Assembly: GCA_027625915.1 (NCBI GenBank)
Contig: JANTQA010000070.1
Coordinates: 13,025,001-13,089,000, forward strand
Direction of reading: 5' to 3'
Length of the DNA: 64,000 nucleotides
DNA from: Anaeramoeba flamelloides
Lineage: Eukaryota > Metamonada > Anaeramoebidae
Part shown: in pieces, positions 47,201 through 57,932 of the stretch
Layout: every line of letters begins with the position of its first letter
How positions within the stretch are numbered: the first letter of the stretch is position 1
Program-made: the position numbers and the translations under genes
The notes under the pieces: generated by a model
Database searches by the model: none
Told to the model about the DNA's origin: nothing
The model's input: only the letters and a program-made list of their open reading frames with translations

Positions 47201-50133
47201 AAATCAGAACACCAAACTGCACACCAGTTCCAAAACGCACAAGAAGTCAAACCAACAACAAACAACCAAATAACTTTTAAATACCCAAACATATCAAACC
47301 AGTGTTAGTCCAATAGAACCAAGTCAAATCTCTTTTTTAAATTATTATAAAAATCTTTCTCAAATAAACCTTTCTATTCTTTTTTTTTTTTTTCAACAAA
47401 CTTGATCGAGTATTTGTTTTTGTTTTTGCTCACCTTCTTTTTTTTCGGTTTCTCAGCTTCTTTTTTTTTTTCATCAATTTTTAATCACCATAATTTACTT
47501 TTTTTTGAAATTGTTCTCGAAAGGGATCTTTCGATGTGAGTTTTTTTCAATTGTTTTCATCAGACAATCAGTGTGTTTTGGGAATAAGAATTTAAATTAA
47601 TTGTGAGTGTACTGTATTCAATTTTGAAAGTATCCTTTTGGATTTTTAGTTTATCTCTCCAAAAAAAAAACTACAGACTTGGTGAAGTTTTGAGCCTTGT
47701 CCCTCAAAAAAAATGTCCCAATTATAATGAAAGGGACACTAAAAAATGTCTCTCAAAAAAACTGTCCCAAATAAAAGTCAACGACCCAAATAAAACCCGT
47801 CTTGGTTTTGAAAAAATGATCCGGTTCAAAAACTGTGTCTTAACAAAACCAGTCCCAACTAAAATCTAATTGTCCCAATTATTTTACCATACTGTATAAA
47901 TATAAAAGTAAAAAAAAATAAATTCTTACTTAGTTTTGGAAAATTTTCAAAATGTTCAAGATTACTCATTGCAAGAGAAGAAATTGTTGTATTTTCTTTG
48001 ATAACCTTGGACAATAGCGACAACAGATTGCTGGAATTAATATTGGTTAGATCAATCGAATGAAAATAGGTAGAGTGGATTAGGGTATAAAAGAGAGGAT
48101 CGATGTTAAAGTGGTCAATTGTTTCGTGGTCTTGTGTACCCAAGTAGGTTTTTTCACTGAACATAAATGGGTTTAATAGCTCCATCCTGAAAAATTTTTG
48201 TAAATTTAACAGAAAACTCGAAGATTCTGGAATTCCAAGATAATTACAAGAAGCTTTGTAACAAGTAATAAAATTATTTCCTAAATATTTTGGATCACTT
48301 GGCTTAGTTTTCCATTGTTTTTCTTTTGATCACAAGGCAGATAAGATAAAGAAAAAAAAAAAAAATCAAGAAATTTAAAAAAACAAAGATCTTGTTAAAA
48401 AACAAATGTAGATTTCATAAAAACAAAAAACACACAAACCTATTTGATTGTTCATCTCTTTTAGTTGTTTACCAAAAAATTCTGATCGTTTTTCCGGGTG
48501 AAAGATGAACTTCACTTTTTTGTTTTCTGGAAAGCATCGGGTTATGTCTTTAATTTGTTGTGCAATAAGAAACAAGATTTTGTTTGTATGTTCTGAGAAG
48601 ACACGGATTGTTTCCTTTGTATAAACCAATTCGAACTAAGAAGAAGAAGAATACAAAAATATTTTGCAATTTATTATTGTTTTTTTTTTTTTTCAGAATG
48701 CAAAAAAAAAGTGTTTTTTGGAATTATAACAATGTATATAAACAATTACAAAAAAAAGACAATATGTACATGAAGTGAGTCAAGAGAATTTATCTTTTCC
48801 AAATCATAATAGTGGTGAGACTGATTGAATTTGCCTTGCTCCATATCTTTTTTGGTTGTATACAAAGACATTCGGAAATTGGTAAGTAAAAGAATTTGAT
48901 CTGTGTTGTTTCCTCGGTTTGTAACCTTAACTTTGTAAAAGCCAATTGAATTTTTCTCCATACTTTTGATAAGAAAACTTTGTAACGTAAAAAGTTTTTG
49001 TAAAAAATTGAAAGTATCATCTTCGGAAATCCAAAAGAATCAAAAACTTCATAAAAGTTTCTTCAACTTGTTGTGATTTAAGGTACATTTGTTGAATTAT
49101 TTTTGAATATAAATTACAAAAATTATTACTCACAGTTTTAATAATTTCAAATCATTTTTTTGATATCATTAATGGCGTACAAAGAGGTGGTTAAAAATTG
49201 TAACTTCGGGTTCAAAATTTCAGAACTGCAAAAAAAGTAATTTATGGGAAAGTATCATTTTTTAAAAGATTTTGCCTTAAAAAGAAAGGATTTATAAAAA
49301 TTATAATTGTTATTTCGAAAAAGTACAGAAAAGAGTCTATTTAAAATTTTTTTCCAAGAACAAAATGTTCTCTATTACTTTCGAAATGACAGAAATTCCA
49401 AACAGGACCCGAATAATGTTGAAAAGGAAGTTGGAAAATAATTACAAAAAATAGTGGAAAATAGTATTTTCAATAATTTATGATTAAAAGTGATTTGGAA
49501 AAAAAAACATCACTTTTGATCGTTTTAATGAATGCACCCAAACCTTGAAAGGTTTTTCAATTTAAAAAAATTTTAACTTGGTCTTTCACTTTGAAAAGTA
49601 AAGGAATTTCTCACAGAATAAATTTTAAAAAAAATAATGAAATTTGTCATTGAAAACAAAAAAGAGAAAGAAAAAGAAAAATAAAAACAATTATAAACAT
49701 CCATTATTTTTTAATTTTGATGGAACTATTGTTAAGAAAGCTATGCTTTTTTGTTTTAGAGCTTGAAAAAAAGAGATTGAAAATTGTACTTGATTTTAGG
49801 TTTTGAATAAAGGAAGAAACTTATCCTAAATGAGATTAGATACTGATTCCACTGAAGTTTAGACGAAGAGTAATATTGTAATTGAGGAGCAGAAATAACT
49901 GTATTTAGAGGACATAATCGGTATTTCAATTGGAAACCTGATTGCGAGTTGTTTCTGTTTTTTTCCTTATTACATCTTCTGTAAATTCAAATAAATATCT
50001 GACATTTTTTTTACTCCATTTTCCATTCTACAACTTTATTTACCTGAGCTTTGAAGAAAGAACTTTGTTGAACAAAGGTGTAGGAACTTTGTAAAATTGA
50101 CTGGGAATCAAAAGATTCTTTTTCAATGGTCAT
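38296..50133 (-). CDS. CARMIL-type PH-LRR protein fused to ankyrin repeats, Ras-like GTPase and RGS domain
   Basis: Supported exons (minus): 50044-50133, about 48770-48977, 48440-48635, 47930-48280, 41864-42130, 38296-41693; the last four join in phase over 1,403 aa, about 1,500 in all. One exon between the first two is unresolved. The N-terminus matches the CARMIL PH domain (ILLLTNF, YYDLEKI, ITRCFPENKK), then the CYKASCNYLGIP motif, then a long LRR solenoid (LTKLDVSNNPL, EINISKCEIS, LKYLNLSNCKI) ending in the CARMIL-specific cap (LRIDEVGGEVTVNGL..FPTN). An acidic, Asn/Ser-rich linker follows (about 40720-40270). Then come ankyrin repeats (about 40020-39420; NTVLHYACYLGN, SALHRAAGSG, STPLHKAARNG), a Ras-like GTPase (about 39330-38840; GSMKCGKS, DVSGDP, SAKG) and an RGS domain (about 38682-38316; FLQKEYAEENLMFY). 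CARMILs regulate actin capping; no clear capping-protein motif is seen. Donor and acceptor sites fit GT..AG throughout. Confidence 0.85.
42270..42660. repeat. Three hairpins bounded by CCTAAC plus GGCACTCTAC direct repeats
   Basis: Inverted repeats at about 42284-42365, 42400-42483 and 42531-42610 share arms such as AATAAACAGAAAATTTTAAC with 20180-20300. They are followed by about four copies of a CACTCTACGG-like unit at 42612-42650. The block sits in the 5.8-kb intron of the CARMIL-type gene. Confidence 0.6.
43030..43415. repeat. Double palindrome
   Basis: An outer pair (GTAAATATGAGTGTTGTAAA near 43040 against TTTACAACATTCCATATTTAC near 43390) encloses an inner pair (TTTGGTGTACACCAAT at 43170 against ATTGGTATTCACCAAACG at 43241). 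It lies within the large intron of the CARMIL-type gene. Confidence 0.55.
44209..44423. repeat. Palindromic repeat, second copy of 13603-13836
   Basis: ACTGTTAATTGTAACAATAA at the left, inner arm ATCAAAATTTTCATTCAGC, and inverted arm GCTGAATGAAAATTTGTGAC at the right. Confidence 0.6.
44557..44720. mobile_element. Palindromic MITE of the CTGG..CCAG family
   Basis: Left end CTTGTGTTTGAATTCTAAAT, right end TAGAATTCAAATACCAG followed by TA. Arms pair along most of the 164 bases. Confidence 0.6.
44847..46066 (+). mobile_element. TTAA-flanked 1.22-kb element, copy 3 (inside the CARMIL-type intron)
   Basis: TTAA-GGGGGTAAGTACATTTTT at the left and AAAATGTACTTACTTCC-TTAA at the right. It is colinear with 10289-11505 and 36012-37242, in the same orientation. 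Confidence 0.8.
46437..47894. mobile_element. TA-flanked 1.46-kb element with GGGACA subterminal repeats
   Basis: Ends are CAGTATGGTAATTTACTTGG and, inverted, CAGTATGGTAAAATAATTGG, with TA on each side (46435-46436 and 47895-47896), as in Tc1/mariner elements. Inside each end runs a series of short repeats of the form TTTTTAAAnTGGGACAT, about ten on the left (46450-46690) and several inverted on the right (47650-47880). The centre (46930-47190) has a plus-strand open frame rich in Ser, Asn, Arg and Lys without an ATG or known domain. It lies in the large intron of the CARMIL-type gene. Confidence 0.7.
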
Positions 50134-50757
50134 TTTAAAAGTAAAGTTCTAAAATTTCCATATCGTAAATTGAAACTGAATTATTAATTTGTTGTAAATA
50201 AATTGGAATTTATCAGTAATTCTTTTAGTATACTACATCTTAAACCAGTCCTGGAAGGTAATCTTTTTGATATTTGGTGGAAATTTCAAACAATAGAAAG
50301 TTTTAGGTAAAAATTTTCCCTAAATTTTTCATAATCTTAAAAGGTATTTGTTTTTTTTTTATTTTCCAAAATATTGTGCGAAAATTGTAAAAATTCTTTA
50401 ATATTTGATCTTTCATTTTTTTAATTGTGTTTTTTTAATAAAAGAACTCAAAGTAACCAAATCATTTTAATTTATTGTTTATTTTCATTTTCTCTGATCT
50501 TTTTTGAGATCATTCAAGAAAAAAGAAATATTTCAGTGGTGTAAAAAATCTATGTTGATAACCTTTAACGATTAATAAAATTTAACTCATATTTTTTTTA
50601 AGGTTTTTGTATTTGAAGAAAAAAAAAACACACACACAGACCAGGTTCGGATTTAAATTGACTTTGGAGGTTAGTCCTTTGGACGAGCATGAAAGTTTCA
50701 TCAATTTCAGATGTATTATTTTCAAAAATTTCTTCATAATCACAAAATTTTGTGAAT

Positions 50758-51241
50758 TACAGTGATCAAAATAAAGCGTGCACAACAACTATAATCCGTG
50801 TTTCAAAATATTATCCGTGTTTTTTTTTATTCTTGTACCAAGGCAACAAACAATCTACTAACAAATAGTATACCTAAGTTCAAATCAATTTTGAAAGTAA
50901 AGGACTGGTTATTTTCAGCAAAATTTAAATTATTCATGCAAATAGTTGAAAATTTTCCATAATATTCTCAATTTTTTTGAAATTTTTTGTTTTTTTTTTA
51001 TGTTTAAAATTTTCTGATAAAATTTACTCTATTTTTTGAGATAAATTTTGCAATTTGATCCTTCATTTTTAGAATTTCTTTTTAAATAATAGAACTTTAA
51101 GAAACCAATACCATATTTTTTTATGGTTTATTATCAGTTTCTTTGATTGGTTAATTTATTGGTCTTCTATAACAAAAAAACACGCCTTTTATTTTGAAAC
51201 ACGCATTATATTTTTTTGCACGGGTTATTTTGACTACAGTA
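50758..51241. mobile_element. TA-flanked MITE with roughly 70-bp inverted ends
   Basis: Left TACAGTGATCAAAATAAAGC, right (inverted) TACTGTAGTCAAAATAACCC. The pairing continues through the CCGTGTTTCAAAAT units to about 70 bases. No ORF of note. Confidence 0.65.
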
Positions 51242-52896
51242 AACTTATTTTCTTTAGAAAAAAATATAATGATCTTTTTACTCATTTTTTTGTCAAAAAA
51301 ATATCATTTTAATCTTTAAAATCTTCAGGGTTCTTTTTTAAAATTTATTTGAATTATGAGATTTCCAATTTTTATTTTGTTTCTTTCGTATTTATTGGAA
51401 GATTTCTTTTATTTCTTAAGCGAAGCCAATATTTTAAACAGGGGTTAAAATTTAGTACCAGACTAAAGTTAAAAACCATGTTAGCTCTACCACGGCACCT
51501 TTAATTAAAAAAACAGATTTACTAAGTTTTTCTGCCATATTTTACAAATGATAATAATGCAGTTTGACAGGCATTTTGAATTTTCTAAGTACAATTATTG
51601 AAGAAGGGTTATTTGTAAGATTTTTGATATTATCATTTGCTCTTTTTTTGGTTTGTAAACCCGAAAAGGGTATATGATAAATTTCAAATTTATTTAAATT
51701 TCAAAATTGTTCAAATTGAATTTTTTCGTCTTTTTGAAGAGTTTTTTCATTATTTTTATAGTTTCAAATTTTTTAATGTTTAATACAGATTTTGAGAGAA
51801 AAAATCTAAAATACCATTTTGTGATTGAATATTATTTTGTTATATAAATTGTAAAAAAACCCAAAAGCTTGAAATCATAAAACTAAATATATTTACAAAA
51901 TTGTTAAAACCCCATTTCTAACTCCTAAAGTCAGGTGGGGAATTTTTTACCCCAGGAAACAAGTTGCAAAAGTCTAAAAATCTCTTAATTATTTTTTTTT
52001 GTTAATCTTCACATAATTCTCTATGATACTATTCACCCCCCCCCGAAACTACCCGAAATAACACTAATATATCATAACTAGGGTTTTTAAATACATTTCT
52101 AGAAAATTATTTTTAAATAGGATTGACTATTTTGAAAAAATAAGACTTTGACCAAATTTAAAAAGTAATAGACCCCCCTCCCCCGAGAATAATACAATAG
52201 ATGTCTTATACCCTTTCACATGCCAGTGATTCGAAAAATTAATCTTGAAACCTTTGTATCTTTAATTACCAATTTAAAGATATAGATTTAGGCAAAAAAA
52301 CAATTTTTTTTTACTTAACACAACTTGAATATTTAGTAGATACTTTTATTTTTTTATATCTAATTGTTAGAATCAAAAAAAAAAAAAAAAATATAATGTA
52401 ACGTTACCGATCTTTTTTTACAAGGTATTTTGATTATTGTATCTTTTATTTTTTTTTATTATTTTACCTATTGTACGCAATCTTATAGTGTTTTTAAAAA
52501 TTCCTATTATTAAAAATTTATTCTCTCTCTTTTTTAATAAAGTATATCGAAAGATCACAAATTTTTATTTTCAAAAAAGATACAAAAAAATTGCAAGGGA
52601 ATAAATCTCTAGTTACTTCACGATATTTCTTTTATACCCAAGGACAGCTTATCTGAAGTATGGGAATACAAAAGTAATTTTTTTTTTTTGTTGAAAAATT
52701 TAAACGAAATTCAGAGTCATATTCCCAACACCATCAAGACATAGAATTGTAAGATTTTGTTTAAAGTTTCAGATAAATATATGTTTTTTTTTTGTTGAAT
52801 GGTATCTTCCAAAGAAACAAAAAATAACAATAAAATAAAATATTGCCAGTAGTAACAAGAAAAATCAATTATTTGCTTGTTTCATTTTTAAAAATA

Positions 52897-53092
52897 CAGC
52901 CAGTTTCACTATTAAGACACACACTTTTTACAAAATTTAAGATATAAAAAAACACAAATTAAAGCCCATTTTAATGAATTTTATTAAAATAATTTACTAG
53001 TAAAAAAATAACAAAAAATGGGCCCGAATTTGTGATTATTTTGATACTATTATTACCCTTCCGAGCTTATATTATAAAAGTAGAACTGAATG
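52897..53092. mobile_element. Palindromic MITE, family D copy 3
   Basis: CAGCCAGTTTCACTATTAAG at the left; AAAAGTAGAACTGAATG at the right. More diverged than copy 1. Confidence 0.55.
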
Positions 53093-54800
53093 TAATTAAA
53101 TTTCCACAATTTGAATAAAAAAAACTTCACGTTTAAAAAAAAATTACTTCAAATCTATTTCTATTTTCATGTTTTTTATACCCCCGTTTTATTCAACAAG
53201 GTAATATTTTTCTAATATTATGATTAAAAAAAGCACTGTTTAAAAAATGAAAAATTTTCAAAACACCTTTTATTAGATTTTTTCAAGAATATAAGATACA
53301 AGATTTAAAATTCTGATCTTTTTTAATTGGTATCAAACACCCTTTAAATTCAGAATCTGTTTTCACCCTTTGGACTCTTTTTTTTAAAATATCATTATTA
53401 CATGTATTTTTTTTTTTTAGAAATCTATAATAAATCTTGTTTTTAGTTATAATTTGTATTGATAACTTATAAAAATTACAAAAGATTTTTTTTTTCATTT
53501 TCAAACTATCATTTTTTTACAAAAATAACATCATCCTTTTTTAAAAAAAAAAAAATAAATAACAGAATATTTATTTGAATAGATCGGTTTAATTGTGGAA
53601 CCTGTGGTGATTCAAATCACATATATCAAAAAATAGTAAATAATAACAAGAACCTCATAAAACATATCTAAATCTTAAAAACTGAATTTTGTAAAAAAAT
53701 TAGTAACTTTTATATCCTCAAATCATATTTCTTTATAAAATTATATTACTTTTTTTTTTTTAAATATAAACTCCATTTTTCTCAAAACTACCCAGCTAAA
53801 AATGAAAAATTCATTTTTAAGTAAGCAAAACAAAATATAATTGTTTAAAAATGGGAGAAATAATTACGTTCGAATAAGAGTTACTATTTATACAAGAAAT
53901 AATTGAAAAAACTTATAAATTTCCAAAAAAAAAAAATTAATAATTAAAAATTTTTTCGACCCTTTTTATTGTAAAATAAAGAACATAAGTATACTATTTC
54001 TTGAGAAAATTAAAACAACTGATAATAAGATTTTTTCATAGAAAACGTATAAATTTTAAATAATTTACCCGGTTCCAATTTTCTTCAAATTAATTTCTAT
54101 TTTTAAACATTATTTTTCAAATTGAAATGTTAAAAAATCAAATCAAAAGTAGTAAAAAAAAAAAAAAAAACAAGGCAAAAAGTATATTAAAAAAAATCAA
54201 TAACTTGAAAAAAAATGATCATATCTAAAAATTGAAAAATATATTGAGAAGAATACTGGATTAAATTGATTGTTTTAATTCGATTTCTTCAATAAAACCA
54301 CACCCTTGACTAAAAAAGAATTTAACAAGTATTATCAAAAAAGCTGTGTTTTTTATAATTTAAAAATATTAATCTTTATAGTGGATATATTCTTTAATTG
54401 GTAACAACAGATAGGGCGTGAATTTAATTTATATTTAATTTATTAACATTACATTAATTTCATACATTTAAGTAATTATTTTGAAAAAAAAAATGCACTT
54501 TTTTGGAGAAAATAATGAACAACCAATTTTGAAATGCAAAGGAAATATGAAAGTATATATAAGAGTTTTTAAATAATAATTTACAATTATAAGATTTACA
54601 TTCGATTATTATTTTTCTTAAGGTCTAATCTTATAGAAAACAATTTTTATCGTTCATATAGAATAAAATATTAACCGTTTTTCAACCCATAAAAAACATA
54701 TTACAAAACAGTTATTGGGAATTTTTAATATCTTTTATTTTAGTAATAGCTTATTAATAAATAAATTGAATCATTATTGAGAATCCAAAAATAATTTTTG

Positions 54801-54993
54801 CAGCCAGTTCCACTTTTAATGCCCAAATTTTCAACAAAATTTAAGGTACAAAAAAATCTCAAATTAAGGCACAAAATTTGGAATTTTTTTTTACAATTTA
54901 TTTTACTAGAATCTGAATTTTGTGCCTTAATTTGAGATTTTTATTTTGCCTTAAATTTCGTTGAAGTTTGTACTTTAATAATTGAACTGACTG
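54801..54993. mobile_element. Palindromic MITE, family D copy 4
   Basis: CAGCCAGTTCCACTTTTAAT at the left and AATAATTGAACTGACTG at the right, with the AAGG-ACA units in both arms. Confidence 0.7.
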
Positions 54994-55043
54994 TAAGAAT
55001 AGTGTTTATTTAATTAGTATTTATAACAATTAAGCTTAATATA

Positions 55044-55237
55044 ACTCGTTCCACTTTTATAATACAAATTATAAACCACTTTTAAGACACAAAAAAATCT
55101 CAAATTAAGGTACAAAATTCAAAATTTTGTGAAATATTTATAATAAAAAACAATTTCAAAAAATATTCCCTAATTTTGGATTTTAATTCCACCTTAAATT
55201 TCGTTCAAAGTTTGGATCTGAAAAGTGAAATTGACTG
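55044..55237. mobile_element. Palindromic MITE, family D copy 5
   Basis: Left arm ACTCGTTCCACTTTTATAAT, right arm GAAAAGTGAAATTGACTG followed by TA. Confidence 0.6.
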
Positions 55238-57932
55238 TAAAAAATATTAAATAAATTTGAATCGCATTTTTGGAAATTATGTTGATATAATTTCTTACCA
55301 AAGTAAATGCAAAATTTTAAGAAAATTATCTCAAGTACTTAGTATTAATAAAGAATTGTGATATTTTAAAACCCCTTTGGAATGAAATACTCATATTAAG
55401 TCACTTCATAATTATCTCCTTAGCAGATTAATCATTCTTACTTATACCCCCCCCCAAACAGTATTAAAAAAGTTCAAGAGTTATGGCCTCATTTAACCAA
55501 GAAAAAAAAAAAAACAATAATTTAATTACTCACAAATTTAGAAATAATTATGATTGTTTATAAAAAAGTTCATATATTTTTTTTCTTTTCTTTTTCTCTT
55601 TCCATTTCACATTTTCAGAATTACTCACTTTAGTCCAAATAATATTTTTTTCGATTGTTTTATAACTAGGTACAAGTTGATTTTTTGTTAAATAGAAAAA
55701 AAAAATAAAATTATTTGTTTGTGTCTAACGATTGACCAATCAATAATTATTAATAGACTTTCAACATATCTACCAATTCATTTCTTTGTTGAACTTACTT
55801 CAAAAATTTAAAGTGGCTATTTTATTCAAGTAGTCTACGGATTAGATAATTGAAATGTAACTCGTCAATATATCAAAAGACTAGATTTATAAAAAAAATA
55901 AAACCAGAATAAAAATTCATAAAGTTACCCTAGTAAACATATTTATATAGGAATCAAGAACTTAATCCAATATAATAGAATTATAAAAAAGAAATCTTAA
56001 TTAATCTTCATTTTTTTTTTTTTAGTTTTTTTTTTTTTAGTTTTTTTTTTCTTTCTTAAATTGAAGCATTCAACAATCTGGAGGATCACCTTTACTCTAT
56101 TTTGGTATTATAAACAGAAACTCTAGACTCATTACCCAAAACAATTTCTTAATTATCATCAGGTCATTATATATATATACTGCTTCTCTTAACCCAATTA
56201 ACAGTTGGAATATAAATTTGAGTCCACATGATGTAGAAAAGGTTTTGAGAGAATTTGTAAATACCCAGATCTAAAAAAAAAATAAAATTGCCAAAAATTA
56301 CTCTCATTTACTTGAATGAAAAAAAAAATAGTTATGTTTATAAAATATGATCTTTATTTTTAGAAAATTGGAGTTTTCATGAATTTTATACAATACCAAA
56401 CATTTTTTCAGCCTGTTGTTATAATTTTATCAAATTTTAAATACAACCATAAAATATATGACTACAACCCAAAAAAAAACTAAAAATGGAAAACTGATCA
56501 AAAACCTTCCAAAAAAAAATAAATGAAAAAATAATAATAAATAAAGTTTCGAGTTAACTATTTCTTGAAAACATTTTTTGCCAAAATCATTGAATTCAAA
56601 TTTGAAATTATGTATATTTTTATATACAATATCTTATTTTAACTCACTTAATAAAACAAATTCTAAATTATGGGAATTTTATTTTCACAAAAGGGACTAA
56701 TTTGGTCTTCAAATGTTTTTTTTTTTTTTTTCAATGGTAAAATTAATAAAAACATTATTTATAAAAGATAAACTCGGAGGAAAAATATTCTAATTTTTTT
56801 TTTATTTTTATTATTTAAGGGAGGAGTTATTAGCCCCTCTTATGTGCCCGAATTCCTAAAATTTAAAAATATTCTAATTTAATATATTAACTTATTCTTT
56901 TGTTTTCAAAATTTTCTAAACCCCATTTTTACAAAAACAAAATAAAAAAAGTGTATTGTTATTTCAAAAAATATTTTCAATATTCAAAGTTGAGAGTTTT
57001 TTTATTCAAAAAAAAAAATATCCCAGTGGTTAATTGAATTAAATGATTAAGCTAGATTCGGAAAAATATTAATCAGAAAAAAATAGTACTTTTTTATGAT
57101 TAGGACATATAACCAACAATAATTTCAAAATTTTTTCACTAGAAATATCAAAAAGGAAGAAAATGTAATTTTTATACCATCTAAACAATCAGGCTTTATC
57201 AAAAAAATAGATTAGAAAATTATTAGCAATGTCTCAGGGGCTTTCAATTTCACAAAAAGAAGAAATTGTCTCAAAAAACGGATTTTTGACAACTTACTTT
57301 TTCATTTTCAGTTCCAAAGCTAAAAAATCCAGACATGAGATAGACAAGATTCTTACATTTTCCAATTCTTAGTTCTCAGGATATAGGTATTTCCAAAAAT
57401 TACCTAACCAATTCCTCTATTAAAGCACACACTACTTTGAATTTCATTTTCTAACTTTGTTCTTCACAGAGTTTTTTTTTTTTTACCATCAACTTATTAT
57501 ATACTGAGAGAAACCTTTTGCCACCAAGAGAGACAAGAACAATGACATTACAAAATCGTATTTTTGGGATCCATAATTATTTGCCGAGTTAATTTTTCAA
57601 TTAAAATGCAAAGGGAAAAACAAAAAATTTAATACTTTTTATTTCAAGTCTTTGTTGAGGTAACGAAATAGAAATATAATCTTTTGGTCTCAATAAATTA
57701 TCTCAAAAAGTTCATTTATTCTTTTTGGTATCGGAAATTGTTTGTAAAAAAAAAAATAAAATAAAATAAGAATGGTTTTGTTTGTTTTGGAAAAAATATC
57801 CTAGTGACAAAGCATTTCACTGTTTTAAAGTGTACAAAAGGCTTGCAAAATGTTAGTCCACTTTGTCAAAGTCCTGAGATTTCTTTTAGTGATTTTGAAG
57901 GGATTCCAATCATTTTTTCTTGTTTCACAAAA

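Larger units (their letters stand above)
51242..57932. other. Long intergenic stretch before the Stealth gene
   Basis: Other than family D MITEs at 52897-53092, 54801-54993 and 55044-55237, I recognise no gene or RNA. C-runs of 9-10 bases at about 52030 and 55446, and the mixed run at 52173-52186, stand out in this AT-rich DNA. Confidence 0.5.

Noticed and set aside
57804-57932. Extension of the Stealth protein to the GTG at 57804
   Set aside because: The ATG at 57933 directly precedes a basic residue stretch and a membrane anchor, as expected for a type II protein.
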